Source: Thelephora terrestris (taxonomy: Eukaryota > Basidiomycota > Agaricomycetes > Thelephorales > Thelephoraceae). From it: DNA of 64,000 nt. The notes below the pieces were generated by a model. It saw only the letters and a list, made by a program, of their open reading frames with translations, did no database searches and was not told the origin of the DNA. The stretch spans positions 1,674,001 through 1,738,000 of the forward strand of contig WIUZ02000002.1 of the NCBI GenBank assembly GCA_015956445.1, read 5' to 3'. Position 1 is the stretch's first letter. Every line of letters starts with the position of its first letter. The translations under genes and the position numbers were made by a program. Shown piece by piece: positions 10,676 through 20,856 of this stretch.

Positions 10676-13242
10676 ATGCTTCCTTCGCCTGAACGAACAG
10701 CGGGCACCGAATGCCAACATGGTGGTATCATTGTGGAAAGCCCAGTCCCAATTCGTGACACGCACCTCTCTATAGACGACCCCCGGGGCGAAAGTGAAGA
10801 AGGTCGCCACTCAACGTCCCACACGGTCCGGCCAAGCCGGGCGGCCACATATCCCCCCATTACCATCAGTCCAGCTCCAAGTGTGCCTATACGCAGCAGG
10901 AAATTTGGCGGTCAACTTAGTGAAAGAACGGACGGTACCCCCGTTGTGGACAGGTTAACAAGGGCAATGTCCATTCCAGTCGGGAGGCCCCCCAGCATTC
11001 GGAGACAGTTGCGGAGCATCTTGCTTGCCTCCCGTACGTTCCAACGTCCCATCTGATTTGGTAGTAGGTTCGGAGTTCTAACACACTACCAGTGATGATC
11101 AATATGCTCTTGTTAGCCATTCCGATCTCTGTAAGTGGTTTCTTGGGTTTCCGGCATCGTGTCAACGCGAACTGATTGATTTATCACACATCCTTGTTTT
11201 CTAGTGGGCATTGCACTTCGCAGTACCCGGTCAATATACGCTAGTATTCCTATGTGAGTGACGTCACGTGATGCGGTACAACACCAGGGTGTTCAGCTCC
11301 GCCCCAGTTTCCTTGATAGCCATTATACCGCTTGCAAAGGTGCGCGTGCGTTCACCTCCATTCCACTCCACTATCCCTGATCGTGTCATCCTCACTCCAC
11401 AGCTCTTGGCATTCGCCACAAAGGAATTGTCAATGCGAGTCGGCGAGACGCTGGCTGGATTGATCAACACCACTCTGGTACGTGCTTCATTTCGCCCAAA
11501 ATCCACTATCCCCCTAGTTTAGTTTCTCACAGAATACCGTGTTTGCTTGCAGGGTAGCGCGTGAGACTTTTTGACAATGTCTACTGCGGTTGTATTTTGA
11601 TCGCTTCCTTAACTCACCGCTTTTGAGACACCCTTTCAGCGTCGAACTAATCGTCGCCGTGCGTGAATCATGCTGTTCTCCCTCCGTCGGTGGCTAAACC
11701 AGTTTTTAGATTATTGCGCTTGTGAAATGCGAGCTCCGTGTAGTTCAATCGTCCCTCGTTGGCTCCATCCTGAGAAATCTCCGTGAGTAATTTTTTCCGA
11801 TGAACTTCACCCATCCGATTCGGAACGTTGCATACTGAAACCACGCCTCCCCCTTAGTGCTGGTAAGTGCCTTGTGTTCGATTCGGTAACCCTGGCTCAC
11901 CTGACCCGATCCGCCCACGCAGGTCCTTGGCTTCTGTTTCTTTGTGGGCGGAACCAAGTTTAGCGAACAAGGCTTTCCGATCCGTGCGTTCATGCCCACT
12001 TTCAATCTATCATGTGGACGCTGACGACTTCCTATTTGCTCTCTCGAATCACTAGGTGCCGCCCATGTCAATTCATCCTTGCTGAACCTCAGCGTCTTCG
12101 GTGTCCTCATCCCAGCTGGGTGAGCTCATCCTTCTCCCACCTCGCGCCTATTCATTGGCGCCCCTCTACACCTTTACTAAATTTTCGCTTTCTTCACGTT
12201 CACGTGGTGGTGTATCATGTCGTGAAATAGGCTTGACGTAGTAGCAGGGAACCGTCAGATCAGTGGGTTTGATGCTGAGACCGAACAACGGAATATCTTG
12301 AAACTGTCTCATGGTTTAGCCGTTGTGCTCCTGATCAGTGAGTTTTGGTTCTCGTTGAAACACCAGCTCCGGACGTTGACATCATTTTTGCGCCAAAGTG
12401 TACCTTTCGTACATTTACTTCCAGCTCTTCTCTCACAAGAACCTGTATCACGACGAAGCTTTACCGAGGCCCGAGACAATTAGATACGCTGCTCCTGATG
12501 GGCCAAGCTGGATAGAGTTGGCGAAGGCAAGGGCAAGGAAAGCTCTTAACATCGCCCCAGGGAGGACAGACACGGAACAGCAGAAACCTGAGGAGACGGA
12601 GGAGGGTGAAGCGGAACCAGAGCTGTCTCTGTCAATGGCCATCGGTCTTCTGGTTGTGGTCACGACTCTCGTCGCAGTCACCACTGAATCGCTTGTCGAT
12701 TCAATCGATGGGTTGGCCAGCAGCGGTAAGATCTCAGAAGAGTTCATCGGTTTGATCTTGCTCCCCTTCGTCCGACTCGTCGGGAATCCCACTGAGCACG
12801 TCACTGCTGTCACGGTTTCCATGAAGGATAAGTTGTCGTTGAGTCTGGGAGTCGCCGTTGGAAGTAGCCTAGTAAGTTCTCTCCTCATTGGATGTGGAAT
12901 CGTTGATTCACTTTTGTCTAGCAAACTGCGCTGTTTGTCATCCCGTTCACCATCATTCTTGGGTGGATCATCGGACGGCCGATCACCATGCTCTTCGACC
13001 CGTTCGAGTCGATCGTACTCTTCCTCGCCGTCTTGACGGTCAACTACGTGGTGCAGAATGGGAAATCAAATTGGTTGAAGGGGATAATCATGATCTGTTT
13101 GTGCGTTGATCCTCCCTTTTACTTTGATTCTTCCATGGGAGTGACGTGTGAGATGTCGTGATGTAGCTATGTTATCGTGGCGCTGTTGTCCTGGTTTTAC
13201 CCGGGGACGAAACCCCCTGGACTGCTAACTTGCTCAGTGTAA
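10676..13242 (+). CDS. Vacuolar Ca2+/H+ exchanger (VCX1/CAX family)
   Basis: Vacuolar-membrane antiporter that drives Ca2+ into the vacuole using the proton gradient. The start is ATG 10676 (MLPSPERTAGTE); an in-frame upstream region lacks another ATG. After a Ser/Pro-rich cytosolic N-terminus, roughly eleven short introns separate the membrane segments: WALHFAVPGQYTLVF, LIAIIPLAKLLAFATKELSM, RVGETLAGLINTTLGSAVEL, VKCELRVVQSSLVGSIL, LGFCFFVGGTKFSEQGF, LKLSHGLAVVLLIMY and FQLFSHKNLYHDE. An acidic loop and the second half follow: TLVAVTTESLVDSIDG, VGNPTEHVTAVTVSMKDK, GVAVGSSLQTALFVIPF, MLFDPFESIVLFLAV, VVQNGKSNWLKG and SWFYPG. The second GNxxEH motif is intact. The first reads GSAVE instead of GNAVE. 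The stop at 13240-13242 lies 3 bp before the target duplication of the large transposon, so the native 3' UTR is displaced. Confidence 0.85.
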
Positions 13243-13245
13243 CCT

Positions 13246-13253
13246 CCGAGTGA
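13246..13253 (+). repeat. Target-site duplication, left copy (8 bp)
   Basis: CCGAGTGA directly before the left terminal repeat; the same 8 bp follow the right terminal repeat at 29092-29099 in the same orientation. Confidence 0.9.
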
Positions 13254-13371
13254 TATCCTGTACGGATCGGTTCAAAAATAATAGGCCCGATTATCGCGAT
13301 AATCGCCCAATTTTCGCCATTTATAGCTCCTTTCTTTACAAGTCCAAACCTTCTCCCTATCCACGCTTTTC
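13254..13371 (+). repeat. Left terminal inverted repeat of the 15.8-kb element
   Basis: 118 bp, matching the reverse complement of 28975-29091 with few mismatches. It contains the perfect 18-bp palindrome CGATTATCGCGATAATCG, which is imperfect in the right copy. Confidence 0.92.
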
Positions 13372-13502
13372 AATGATAGGATATGATACCCCCTTTCCCA
13401 AATACAGGTTTTTTTCGATTATTGCCTCAGATTGTTCAATTATTGGTGTTAAAGGTATTAGACACTAGGATAAAATCATTGATTCATATGCTTCTATGCG
13501 CG

Positions 13503-13589
13503 CAATAATTGCATACAATAATTGCATCCAATAATTGCGCGCAATAATTGCATCCAATAATTGTGTGCAATAATTGCGCGCAATTATTG
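13503..13589. repeat. Left subterminal array of CAATAATTG words
   Basis: Six copies of CAATAATTG start at 13503, 13516, 13529, 13542, 13555 and 13568, and its complement CAATTATTG starts at 13581. Spacing is exactly 13 bp throughout. The 4-bp spacers are mostly CATC or GCGC-like. The regular phase suggests binding sites for an element-encoded protein. Confidence 0.85.
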
Positions 13590-13983
13590 CATAAAAGGTT
13601 TTATGAACCCCATGAGGTCAAGTGATTTTGACATGCATTCAACTCACATCAGGATTGCAACGGTGTCAAGCAATCTCTTGGAGGTCTTATATGAAGATCA
13701 ATGCAAGAAGATGGACATGTACTTTATCCGCCATTGGAGGCACTGGGGGGGGGATAGCTGTGATCATCATTGTATACACGTTCATGATTAGGGAGACGGG
13801 TAGACAGATTCTGTACATAAAGATTAATGCTAGTAGGCGATGCGGAAGAAACAGAGTCTGCTATGTCATTATGGACGGGACAGGAATGATGGACATGAAG
13901 GATGCGTAAAGAGAGCGACACGAGTTAGTCCGAAACGGAGAATGGGGCACCTATGGGAACAGGACAGGGTGGAACGGCGGACA

Positions 13984-15466
13984 TCAAAAGTTCCAAAGCT
14001 CCGATTCCTCGTCGCTCAACCAGGCCGGATTGTCAATCTCATTCTTGAATGAGGCGGAGTGTTGGAGGCGGAGTGCCAACGTATTGACGTCGCGGTGGTT
14101 GTCGTGGGAGGATCCCTCGATGAACTCTGGCGTTTCAGGGACGATCGTATCTTGGGCCTTTAGAGGCATGCCTATAGAAACCCTATTAGTATGCTATCCC
14201 ACTGTGTATGTGAAGGACATAACTTACGGCGGGCACGCTTCTTGGGATGTTCAACGACCTTGACGTCGTTGACCTCAGTGTCCTCATCGATATCAATGGT
14301 GGAGATATCTTTGGGGCTGTCTGAGGAGTCGGAGGAGATGGATACTGAATCTGTGAGGTGCTATGAGACTGCCACCGATAGGCTGGACTATATGCTTACT
14401 GGATCTACGACGCTTTAGGGAGTCGACTGGAATCAGGGGAGCTTGGGATGGAGAGAACCATTCGTCAATGACCTCCTGTGGGATGCGTCTTCTGGTAACT
14501 TTACCGGCCTGTTAGTGCCCTTCAATTGGGTATATGTATGGAACGACTCACCTAGATAGAGGGTCTTGGCCTTGAACCCTACACCCTTTGCCTTTCCACT
14601 GCTCATGGAGTCTACGTATGAGTCGGCGGTTGGGTGGGTGTCGTCAACCAGGGAGTAGTTCTTCCGGTTCTTCTTGAGGAGGATGTAAGGCAATTGGTAG
14701 CTGAGCCTCTTCAGGCCAGTAGAGTCGGACTCGTCAGGGATGTCTTGGAATCCAGTGGTGGTTGCATCGAAGTAGCTGAAGAGGGTGGGGAAGTGGAGGC
14801 GAAGGAAGGCATTCATTTGTTTGGTGCCCCAACTAAGACGGATCGAGAACCCTGGCTTGCTGGCCTCATTGGCTAGGCCAGCATTAATCCAAGGCTCTAA
14901 TGATGTAGAGTTGATTGATGGAAAGGTGAATCGGGTGAGGTTCTAGTGAAATGTCAGATAAAGCATTCACTGATGAATGCAGGTGGTCGGCGTACCTGTT
15001 CACCACATGGGAAGAACACGATCCTACCAAATGCTACTGAATCCTTCACCTTGCTTTGGGTGGCGACCCTACTGGAGACAGCCCTGGACGTAGCCTTCCC
15101 CTTGGTGGATGGGGCATTGGACTGATGGCGTCAGATGTGGGGTTAGCAGGTGGTGGAATAGAGAGATAATGGACTCACCGAAGCCGATGGGGTTGGACGG
15201 AAGCCCTGCAGGGTTTCCTTCCTCGCCTTCTCATGTGTGGCAGAGGCCTTGAGGGACTTAGCTAGACGATCAACATACTTGTTGTGGTCCCGTTGAGTTG
15301 CTGCAACAGCAACATGCTCATGGGATTGGGTGGCAGGGGGATCGGAGTGCGAGGCCAGGCTATGATTGCATTCCTTGCACCTCGACTTCCTTGACTTCCT
15401 GGGAACAAAGGCCACACATTCACAGTCGACGTCTTCATCTGAAGATCCAAGGCAGATCGAAGGCAT
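13984..15466 (-). CDS. Transposon-carried protein of unknown function with Cys/His-rich N-terminus
   Basis: Six exons (15466-15179, 15121-14996, 14942-14552, 14498-14400, 14350-14228, 14171-13984) join in phase into 404 aa. The N-terminus (MPSICLGSSDEDVDCECVAF) continues to RCKECNHSLASHS, a spacing of Cys and His that could bind zinc. A middle part rich in Lys, Ala and Ser follows, then a folded-looking region (NLTRFTFPSI, SIRLSWGTKQMNAFLRLHFP, LPYILLKKNRKNYSLVDD). The tail is acidic, with a likely nuclear signal PKKRARR, and ends SDEESELWNF. I do not recognise the family. The divergent BTB gene starts 237 bp away, so they share a promoter. Complete frames argue against decay. Confidence 0.75.
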
Positions 15467-15703
15467 TGGGAGGGAAACCCTGGGGATGGTGGGAATAGGG
15501 AAGGAAAAGGAGTGTGGGGGTAAATGCTGAGAGGAGGGAAAGAGGAGATGATGAGAGGAGAAGGCGGAATCCTGCTTTATGTGGTCCATGGCAATGGGTA
15601 GACATAGATCACGTGATGGGGCGATCATACAGGATGAGATAAAAGAGAACGTGGGCTGCGCATGCCATCTCTCATCCCCCACCCTTCACACTTCCCATCC
15701 AGA

Positions 15704-16820
15704 ATGACAGATATCACCATGCCACCGACGCCTCCACCGACACAAAACTCACAAGAGCAGTGGGTGATTAGACGGAATGGTCAGGCGATTCAGCATGCGC
15801 ACTTTTACGACACAGGCAAAACACTAAGGGATCCTGTAATCCTGCGGGTGGGTTCCATTTGTCATGTTCACGATCACACCGCGATTTATTGTGCAGGCAG
15901 AGGATACCCTCTACAGACAATCGGCTCACTCCCTTAGCCGAGTGAGCAACTTCTTTGCTTCTGCCTTCTCGATTTCAGGCATCACAAGCCCTGAGGAGGG
16001 GACCTCAGATGATTGCCCCATCTTCCTCCCTTCATCAGTCACATGTGCGGACTTTGAGGTCCTCCTATGGTTCCAGATAGAGTAGGTCTATTTCCCTCAA
16101 TCGCTGAGGTATCACTTACAAATTGGGCATGATGCCAGCTACAATCCGGATCCCTCACAGGACACCCTCTTACGTGCAATATCAATCTCCAGGCGTTGGT
16201 CGGTTCAAAGCCTGTACAATTACGCATTTGACCACTTCAAGCGAAAGTTTGAGAGTGGTAACATTCACCCTGCCATTGTCCTTGGTGTTGCCCGAGAGTA
16301 TGGTATCCCTGCCCTCATCAGCCCGGCAGTCAGGGCCTTGGCCAGCCCTGACATATCACTCTCCAGCTGGTCAGTCAACCTCGACATCATACTCCACATG
16401 TCCGTTGTGGATATTGGTGCCATTGGCCGGATGAAGGAGAGACTCCTTGATACACGCACCGCCCTTTGCACACCACCACCTGACATTCACGATCAGGGGA
16501 CATGCTCAGGCACAAATCGCACTCTGTGTTCTGCATCCTGGAGGAGCTTCTGGGCTTTGGAAGTCGTGCCACAACTTCTGGGGACCAATGGCAAGGATGC
16601 CAGTTGGCTCCAGGAGGTAAGGGATGGTGTCATGAATGTCAAGGTCCTCGGAATGATGGGGAAGTGTATAACCCAAACAGTCACAGGTGCAATCGGAAAG
16701 CCTGCATGGAAGGCTGAAGCAAAGATTACTGATGGGGCGGTGAAACTCCTCATGGTTGAGGAGCGTGGTATGCTGGTGGCAGGGGACATTTCAGACGATG
16801 AAGTGAAGATGGCTGAGTGA
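15704..16820 (+). CDS. Transposon-carried BTB/POZ-domain protein
   Basis: Exons 15704-15847, 15897-16081 and 16139-16820 give 336 aa. The second intron (57 nt) removes an in-frame TAG that would otherwise break the frame at 16083. The order is typical of Agaricomycete BTB proteins: EDTLYRQSAHSLSRVSNFFA (BTB entry strand and helix), SDDCPIFLPSSVTCADFEVL, then LLRAISISRRWSVQSLYNYA and GVAREYGIPALISPAVRALA. The C-terminal part after residue about 200 is less recognisable. BTB proteins are usually adaptors; here the role may be regulation of the element or of a host partner, which is inference only. It is distinct from the two tandem-BTB host genes at 6253 and 34038. Confidence 0.72.
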
Positions 16821-17221
16821 TGTGACACTTTTGGGGTATCTAGTGACAAGGCTTCCAGAGATCTCTGTTGTTCTTCTGCTCTCCACCCTTGAGGTGAACC
16901 TCCTTCGCTCTCGCGCCCCCCCCCCCCCCCTTTGTAGTTTACGTCATGGACTATCTCTTGCCTGGACCCATGCCTATCCCTTTGTGATTCTTCCAGGGTT
17001 TTTTGTGGATCATCTAGGCGGGGCAGTGCAACCCCATTACATATGCCAGTCATCCTGTACACGTCTATATGAGGCCAGCCATCTTGTACACATCATTGTG
17101 ACCATTCACGTATCCTGTGGGGTCAACTTGGGTTATCTTTACTAACCTTTTACTAACAGGATAATGGTTGAACGATGTGACAGTGGTTGAATGACAATAC
17201 ACCAGGCAGTCCATTTACGTA
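16821..17221. other. Convergent spacer inside the 15.8-kb element
   Basis: Spacer between the stops of the BTB and integrase genes. It contains a run of C (about 16916-16931) and repeated A/T-rich words near 17130-17200. No gene is visible. Confidence 0.5.
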
Positions 17222-19335
17222 CTATTCTATGTACTCCCTACATGTTTCAATGCGCATCAAAAGGTCTAGAGCCTTACACCACACTACAATTCGAGGGAAC
17301 CATATGTCATGGGGGAGGGGAATGACTAAGGGCCTCGATGAACGTCCAGTCCTGTATGACTCCGACGATTCATACTCAACATTCAGATTGAATCCTGCTG
17401 GGTAATCCTCTGACAAAAGGGCATCATCTAGGGCATGTGCAAAGACTTCACCTTCACCTGTGTTCATGGGAGGCACCGTGGATGGAGCAACCCCTGCTGC
17501 CTCATGTCGGACATTCCGACCCTGTGCTGCTGCAATCACCTGTGCAATATCCCTCCACGAGCCTGCCGATCCAGGTTCAGACCCATCCATCAGATCCCCA
17601 TTGGTATCTGAGTGAGAGTCATCATCTGAATCGGAGCCGCCATCGCCATCGCTATCTGATCCCACACCGTTGCTGGAGTTGGGCTCTGAGTCAGAGCTGT
17701 GGGATGATGATGTAGAGCTAGAGCCAGAGCTAGAGCCAGAGCTAGAGCCAGAGCCAGTACCATAATAGTGATGTAGTAGATCTGGATCCACGTCATCCAC
17801 TGCATCATAGACGCCATGCATGGTCTGGCCCAACAGCCGGAGATCCTATTGAATGTTGGGCACTAAGCAGGATTGAGACTTTGGCATTTGGTACATACCA
17901 CTGGGCTCATGTTCGCCCCCTTTCCAGATATGGGGTGGTTGTTCCAGTCCTTGATGAACTCCTTGCAGTCATGCTGTATATCCTCGAGGAAGAGGGTATG
18001 AAGGAGCCAGATGTGGTGGGGATTCTGCCTATCAAGGCGATGAAGCCTTTCAAGGCGGGTAAAGAAGGCCCTCCAGCTATGGGCGAAGTGGCGGCCAATC
18101 TCAAGCCACATCCTCTCGATCCGGGTATTATTTGTAGAGCTGTATGCATACGGTTACCATTCAATTTACAAAAATGCTTGTGGGGTGTCACCTACGTTCC
18201 CCACATGAATGAAGCACGATTTGGACCGCGGTACATAATCATCCATGTACACAGGTCAACATTCTCTGACCCCCTGTCTCCCCTAACACGATAGGGACAC
18301 CCAAACTCCTCGATGGCATCGAGGAAGAGCTTGAGAACAGTCTGTGATGTGTTGCGTGTGTCAACACGCATGCCAGTGATCTGGTGAGGGATGGGAGATC
18401 AATGTTATCATTCTTCTGAGGGCATGATGCCAATGTACCATCCTATCATACCCATCAACAAACCCATGAACCACAATGCCCCAGGGCCCGAGCTTATGAT
18501 GCCCATCAACATGCCATAGGGCGTTTGGCCTGCTTGACTCATATTCACGGCGCTTGATGGCCTTTCTCTGGAACATGACCTTTGCAACACTGTCGACTCG
18601 GCTGAGAGAACCAATAATCCGTTCCTGTTGGACACGCATCCCTTGCTGAGATAGGTAGCCACGTATATAACGAATCCCCGTGTTTGGATGGACTGCTTTA
18701 TACTCCTTGATGGCCATGTCAAGTGAGGAGTCCGACATAGTTGAGAATGGCTGTCGCTCTATCCCATATTGACGCATGTATCTCTTGACTGTGCTTATGT
18801 GGATACCAAGTGATGATGCCAGCTTTGGGATGCCAATATTTCGCCCTGGTCTAAAGGCCTCCTTGAGGAATTCCTCTGAGATGACCTTCTTGGGGCGACC
18901 ACGCCCCCCGCATTTCTCAACTGTGACCACCTCAATTTTTGAGACTCTCAAGGCTTCACTATTCTGGGGATGAGCTATGAGCCATGATACAAATGGGGGG
19001 CTGACCTACGCCGATGTTGCCCGATCTTGGGCGGCATGTAGTCCACTAATGAGTAGTGCCATGGAATCTCTGATTGTCCTAATGTAGCTGGATGGGAGAG
19101 GGCTATCTGTCTGGGAGCCAAGGACATCAATTATTGTTGTCATGAACGTCTCTGCCTGTTTGATATGGTGGCCGAGCTGGACAGGGTCGGATTCATCGAG
19201 ATTTACTGCCCGTCGTGAAGCCAAAAATGCTGCACTTAGTCCACGGTGGGCCTCAGTAACATCGGCTGACCATGGAGCAGAGGGGGAGGGAGGGAGGGAG
19301 GGGAGTGCCAACGGGATAATGACTGGAGCGGACAT
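17222..19335 (-). CDS. DDE integrase (retroviral-integrase-like core) of the 15.8-kb element
   Basis: Exons 19335-19010, 18958-18439, 18380-18196, 18139-17899 and 17845-17222 join in phase into 631 aa. Residues about 150-176 (IPKLASSLGIHISTVKRYMR) form a helix-turn-helix. The core begins SSRPNALWHVDGHHKL and carries D260 (WHVDGHH), D317 (RVRGDRGSENV) and E352 (NNTRIERMW), with 34 residues between the second D and the E, so the catalytic triad is complete. VVHGFVDGYDRM lies between the first two. The region after residue 420 has MHGVYD, a Ser/Gly/Asp-rich linker encoded by a short CT-rich repeat (about 17715-17755), and a final folded block (LVIPLPHDIWFPRIVVWC). It presumably cuts and joins the TIRs. 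This integrase type is widespread in eukaryotic transposons and in Agaricomycete genomes. Confidence 0.88.
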
Positions 19336-20856
19336 GGGAAGCGTTAATTTCCCCCAAGCCCCTCAGTGGGGACATGTGAGGTGTATCCCTCAGAGCTGGA
19401 CCCAGTGTCGGAAGCAATCTGAGATTATAATCTAATCACCATCGGTCATGATGGCAATGATTGGTGGGCTCCATGGACCCTTTCTGATTATAAGTAGTAG
19501 AGCCAACAAGCGGCATGGCCCACAGCCTCTAGCAAAGTCTGTAGTATTTGATCGTAATACGGAACTTGTAAAAATGCTTTGTTTTATGACTCTAACAACC
19601 TACCAATCTTACAAATCCTACATTGAGAGATTCCTTTGTAACTTAATCCCTAGCAAATCACATGACATACTGTCCTGCAATGCCACCGTCCCCTCCCGGT
19701 TGGCAGGTTCAAGAGCGTGGGGAGGCTATGAATTGTGGGTTATTTATCAGCAATTTGATGGGACAGTTCAATAGGCAACGGGGATTCAAGCACCAAAGGT
19801 ATGTGACAGAGAGGCTGGGGGTGTTGAACTGTCCTCCCACTCAAAGGGGACATGTTCTGCAGGGGACGTAGGTCCCACTCCAGCAAACCCTCAGTAAGTA
19901 GGGGTGAGGGCTGATAGAGAGCGTGCGATCACCCTGAGTGCTGATTGAAGGATCCGGGAATACTTGGGTGTCATCAAGAGAGGATGGCCTTTCCGTAGAC
20001 AGGCAAGTTAGCGGGAGGGAACAAGTTTCGAGCTTGACTGGGAGGTGGAGGATGGTAGTCGGCGGAGCAGTGGTGGTGGCAATAGTAATTCTGGAGGCGG
20101 CAGTATATCGCAATGCATATCAGGAGAACGAACCGTGAGACCATTCAACCTGAGGGATTGTGTGGATGGATCATAGCAGGAGTGCCGTTCAACATGGGAA
20201 ACTCCCTCAACGTGGGAACCCACTGTGGTGCTGTGTCTTGCCATTGGGAGAAAACCCCTTTCTAAACAGTGTGAGCAGCTAGAGTAGCTAGTGCTAGGGT
20301 GAGTATGGCTTTCATCCTGCCGGTTGGCACAGCTTTTCATCGCCCGCAGACATGTCACATACCTCTTAGACCAAAACTGGCCTGAAGGCAGGTTACCTTG
20401 GAGTCTTCCATCTGTTATGACTCTTCCATCGTCAGGAAATATTGTTGGAACTCTGACACTTTCCTGAACTGAACGGTGATGCAGTTGGTATTCTCATGAA
20501 GCCGGACATTAAGGAGACAGGAGATGGCGCCCGAGACTTGTAGCGAGGATGAGTGTATGTGGGCTGGGCAAGACAGTTGTGGGTGACTGTTGGGTCGAAG
20601 TCATCATCGAAGTCTGGAGGGAGAGTCGATTGAATGGCCTTGCTGGCATCGGTGATATCGGTGACAACGGAAATGTTGTGGGTGATAGCGGAGACAATGA
20701 CACGATCACATTCATCGGAGTAATCTAAACCGCAGACATAGGCTTGGTCAGAGAAATATGTAGTATGGAAAACACAATTGATTGAGGTAGTCCTGGTGGC
20801 ATCAACTTCAACTGTCGTCACCGGGGGTGCTGTTGTTGTAGGGGAGGGGGGGGGGT
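19336..20856. other. Long spacer inside the 15.8-kb element
   Basis: About 1.5 kb between the integrase start and the stop of the next minus-strand gene. It has a GAGG repeat (about 19275-19305) and a run of ten G (about 20846-20855). An open frame at 20432-20821 (minus, 129 codons, no ATG) could be an unassigned exon, since its codons look ordinary, but I could not link it. Otherwise I see nothing. Confidence 0.45.

Noticed and set aside
16083-16085. In-frame TAG in the transposon BTB gene
   Set aside because: A 57-nt intron (16082-16138, GT...AG) removes it and keeps the BTB reading frame, so it is not a nonsense mutation.
16916-16931. Poly-C run, and similar G runs near 8645 and 20850
   Set aside because: Simple homopolymers in spacers; no associated structure seen.
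20432-20821. 129-codon minus-strand frame as an extra exon of the gene starting at 22307
   Set aside because: That gene has a clean stop at 20857 in another frame, and no splice pair joins the two; kept only as an unassigned open stretch.
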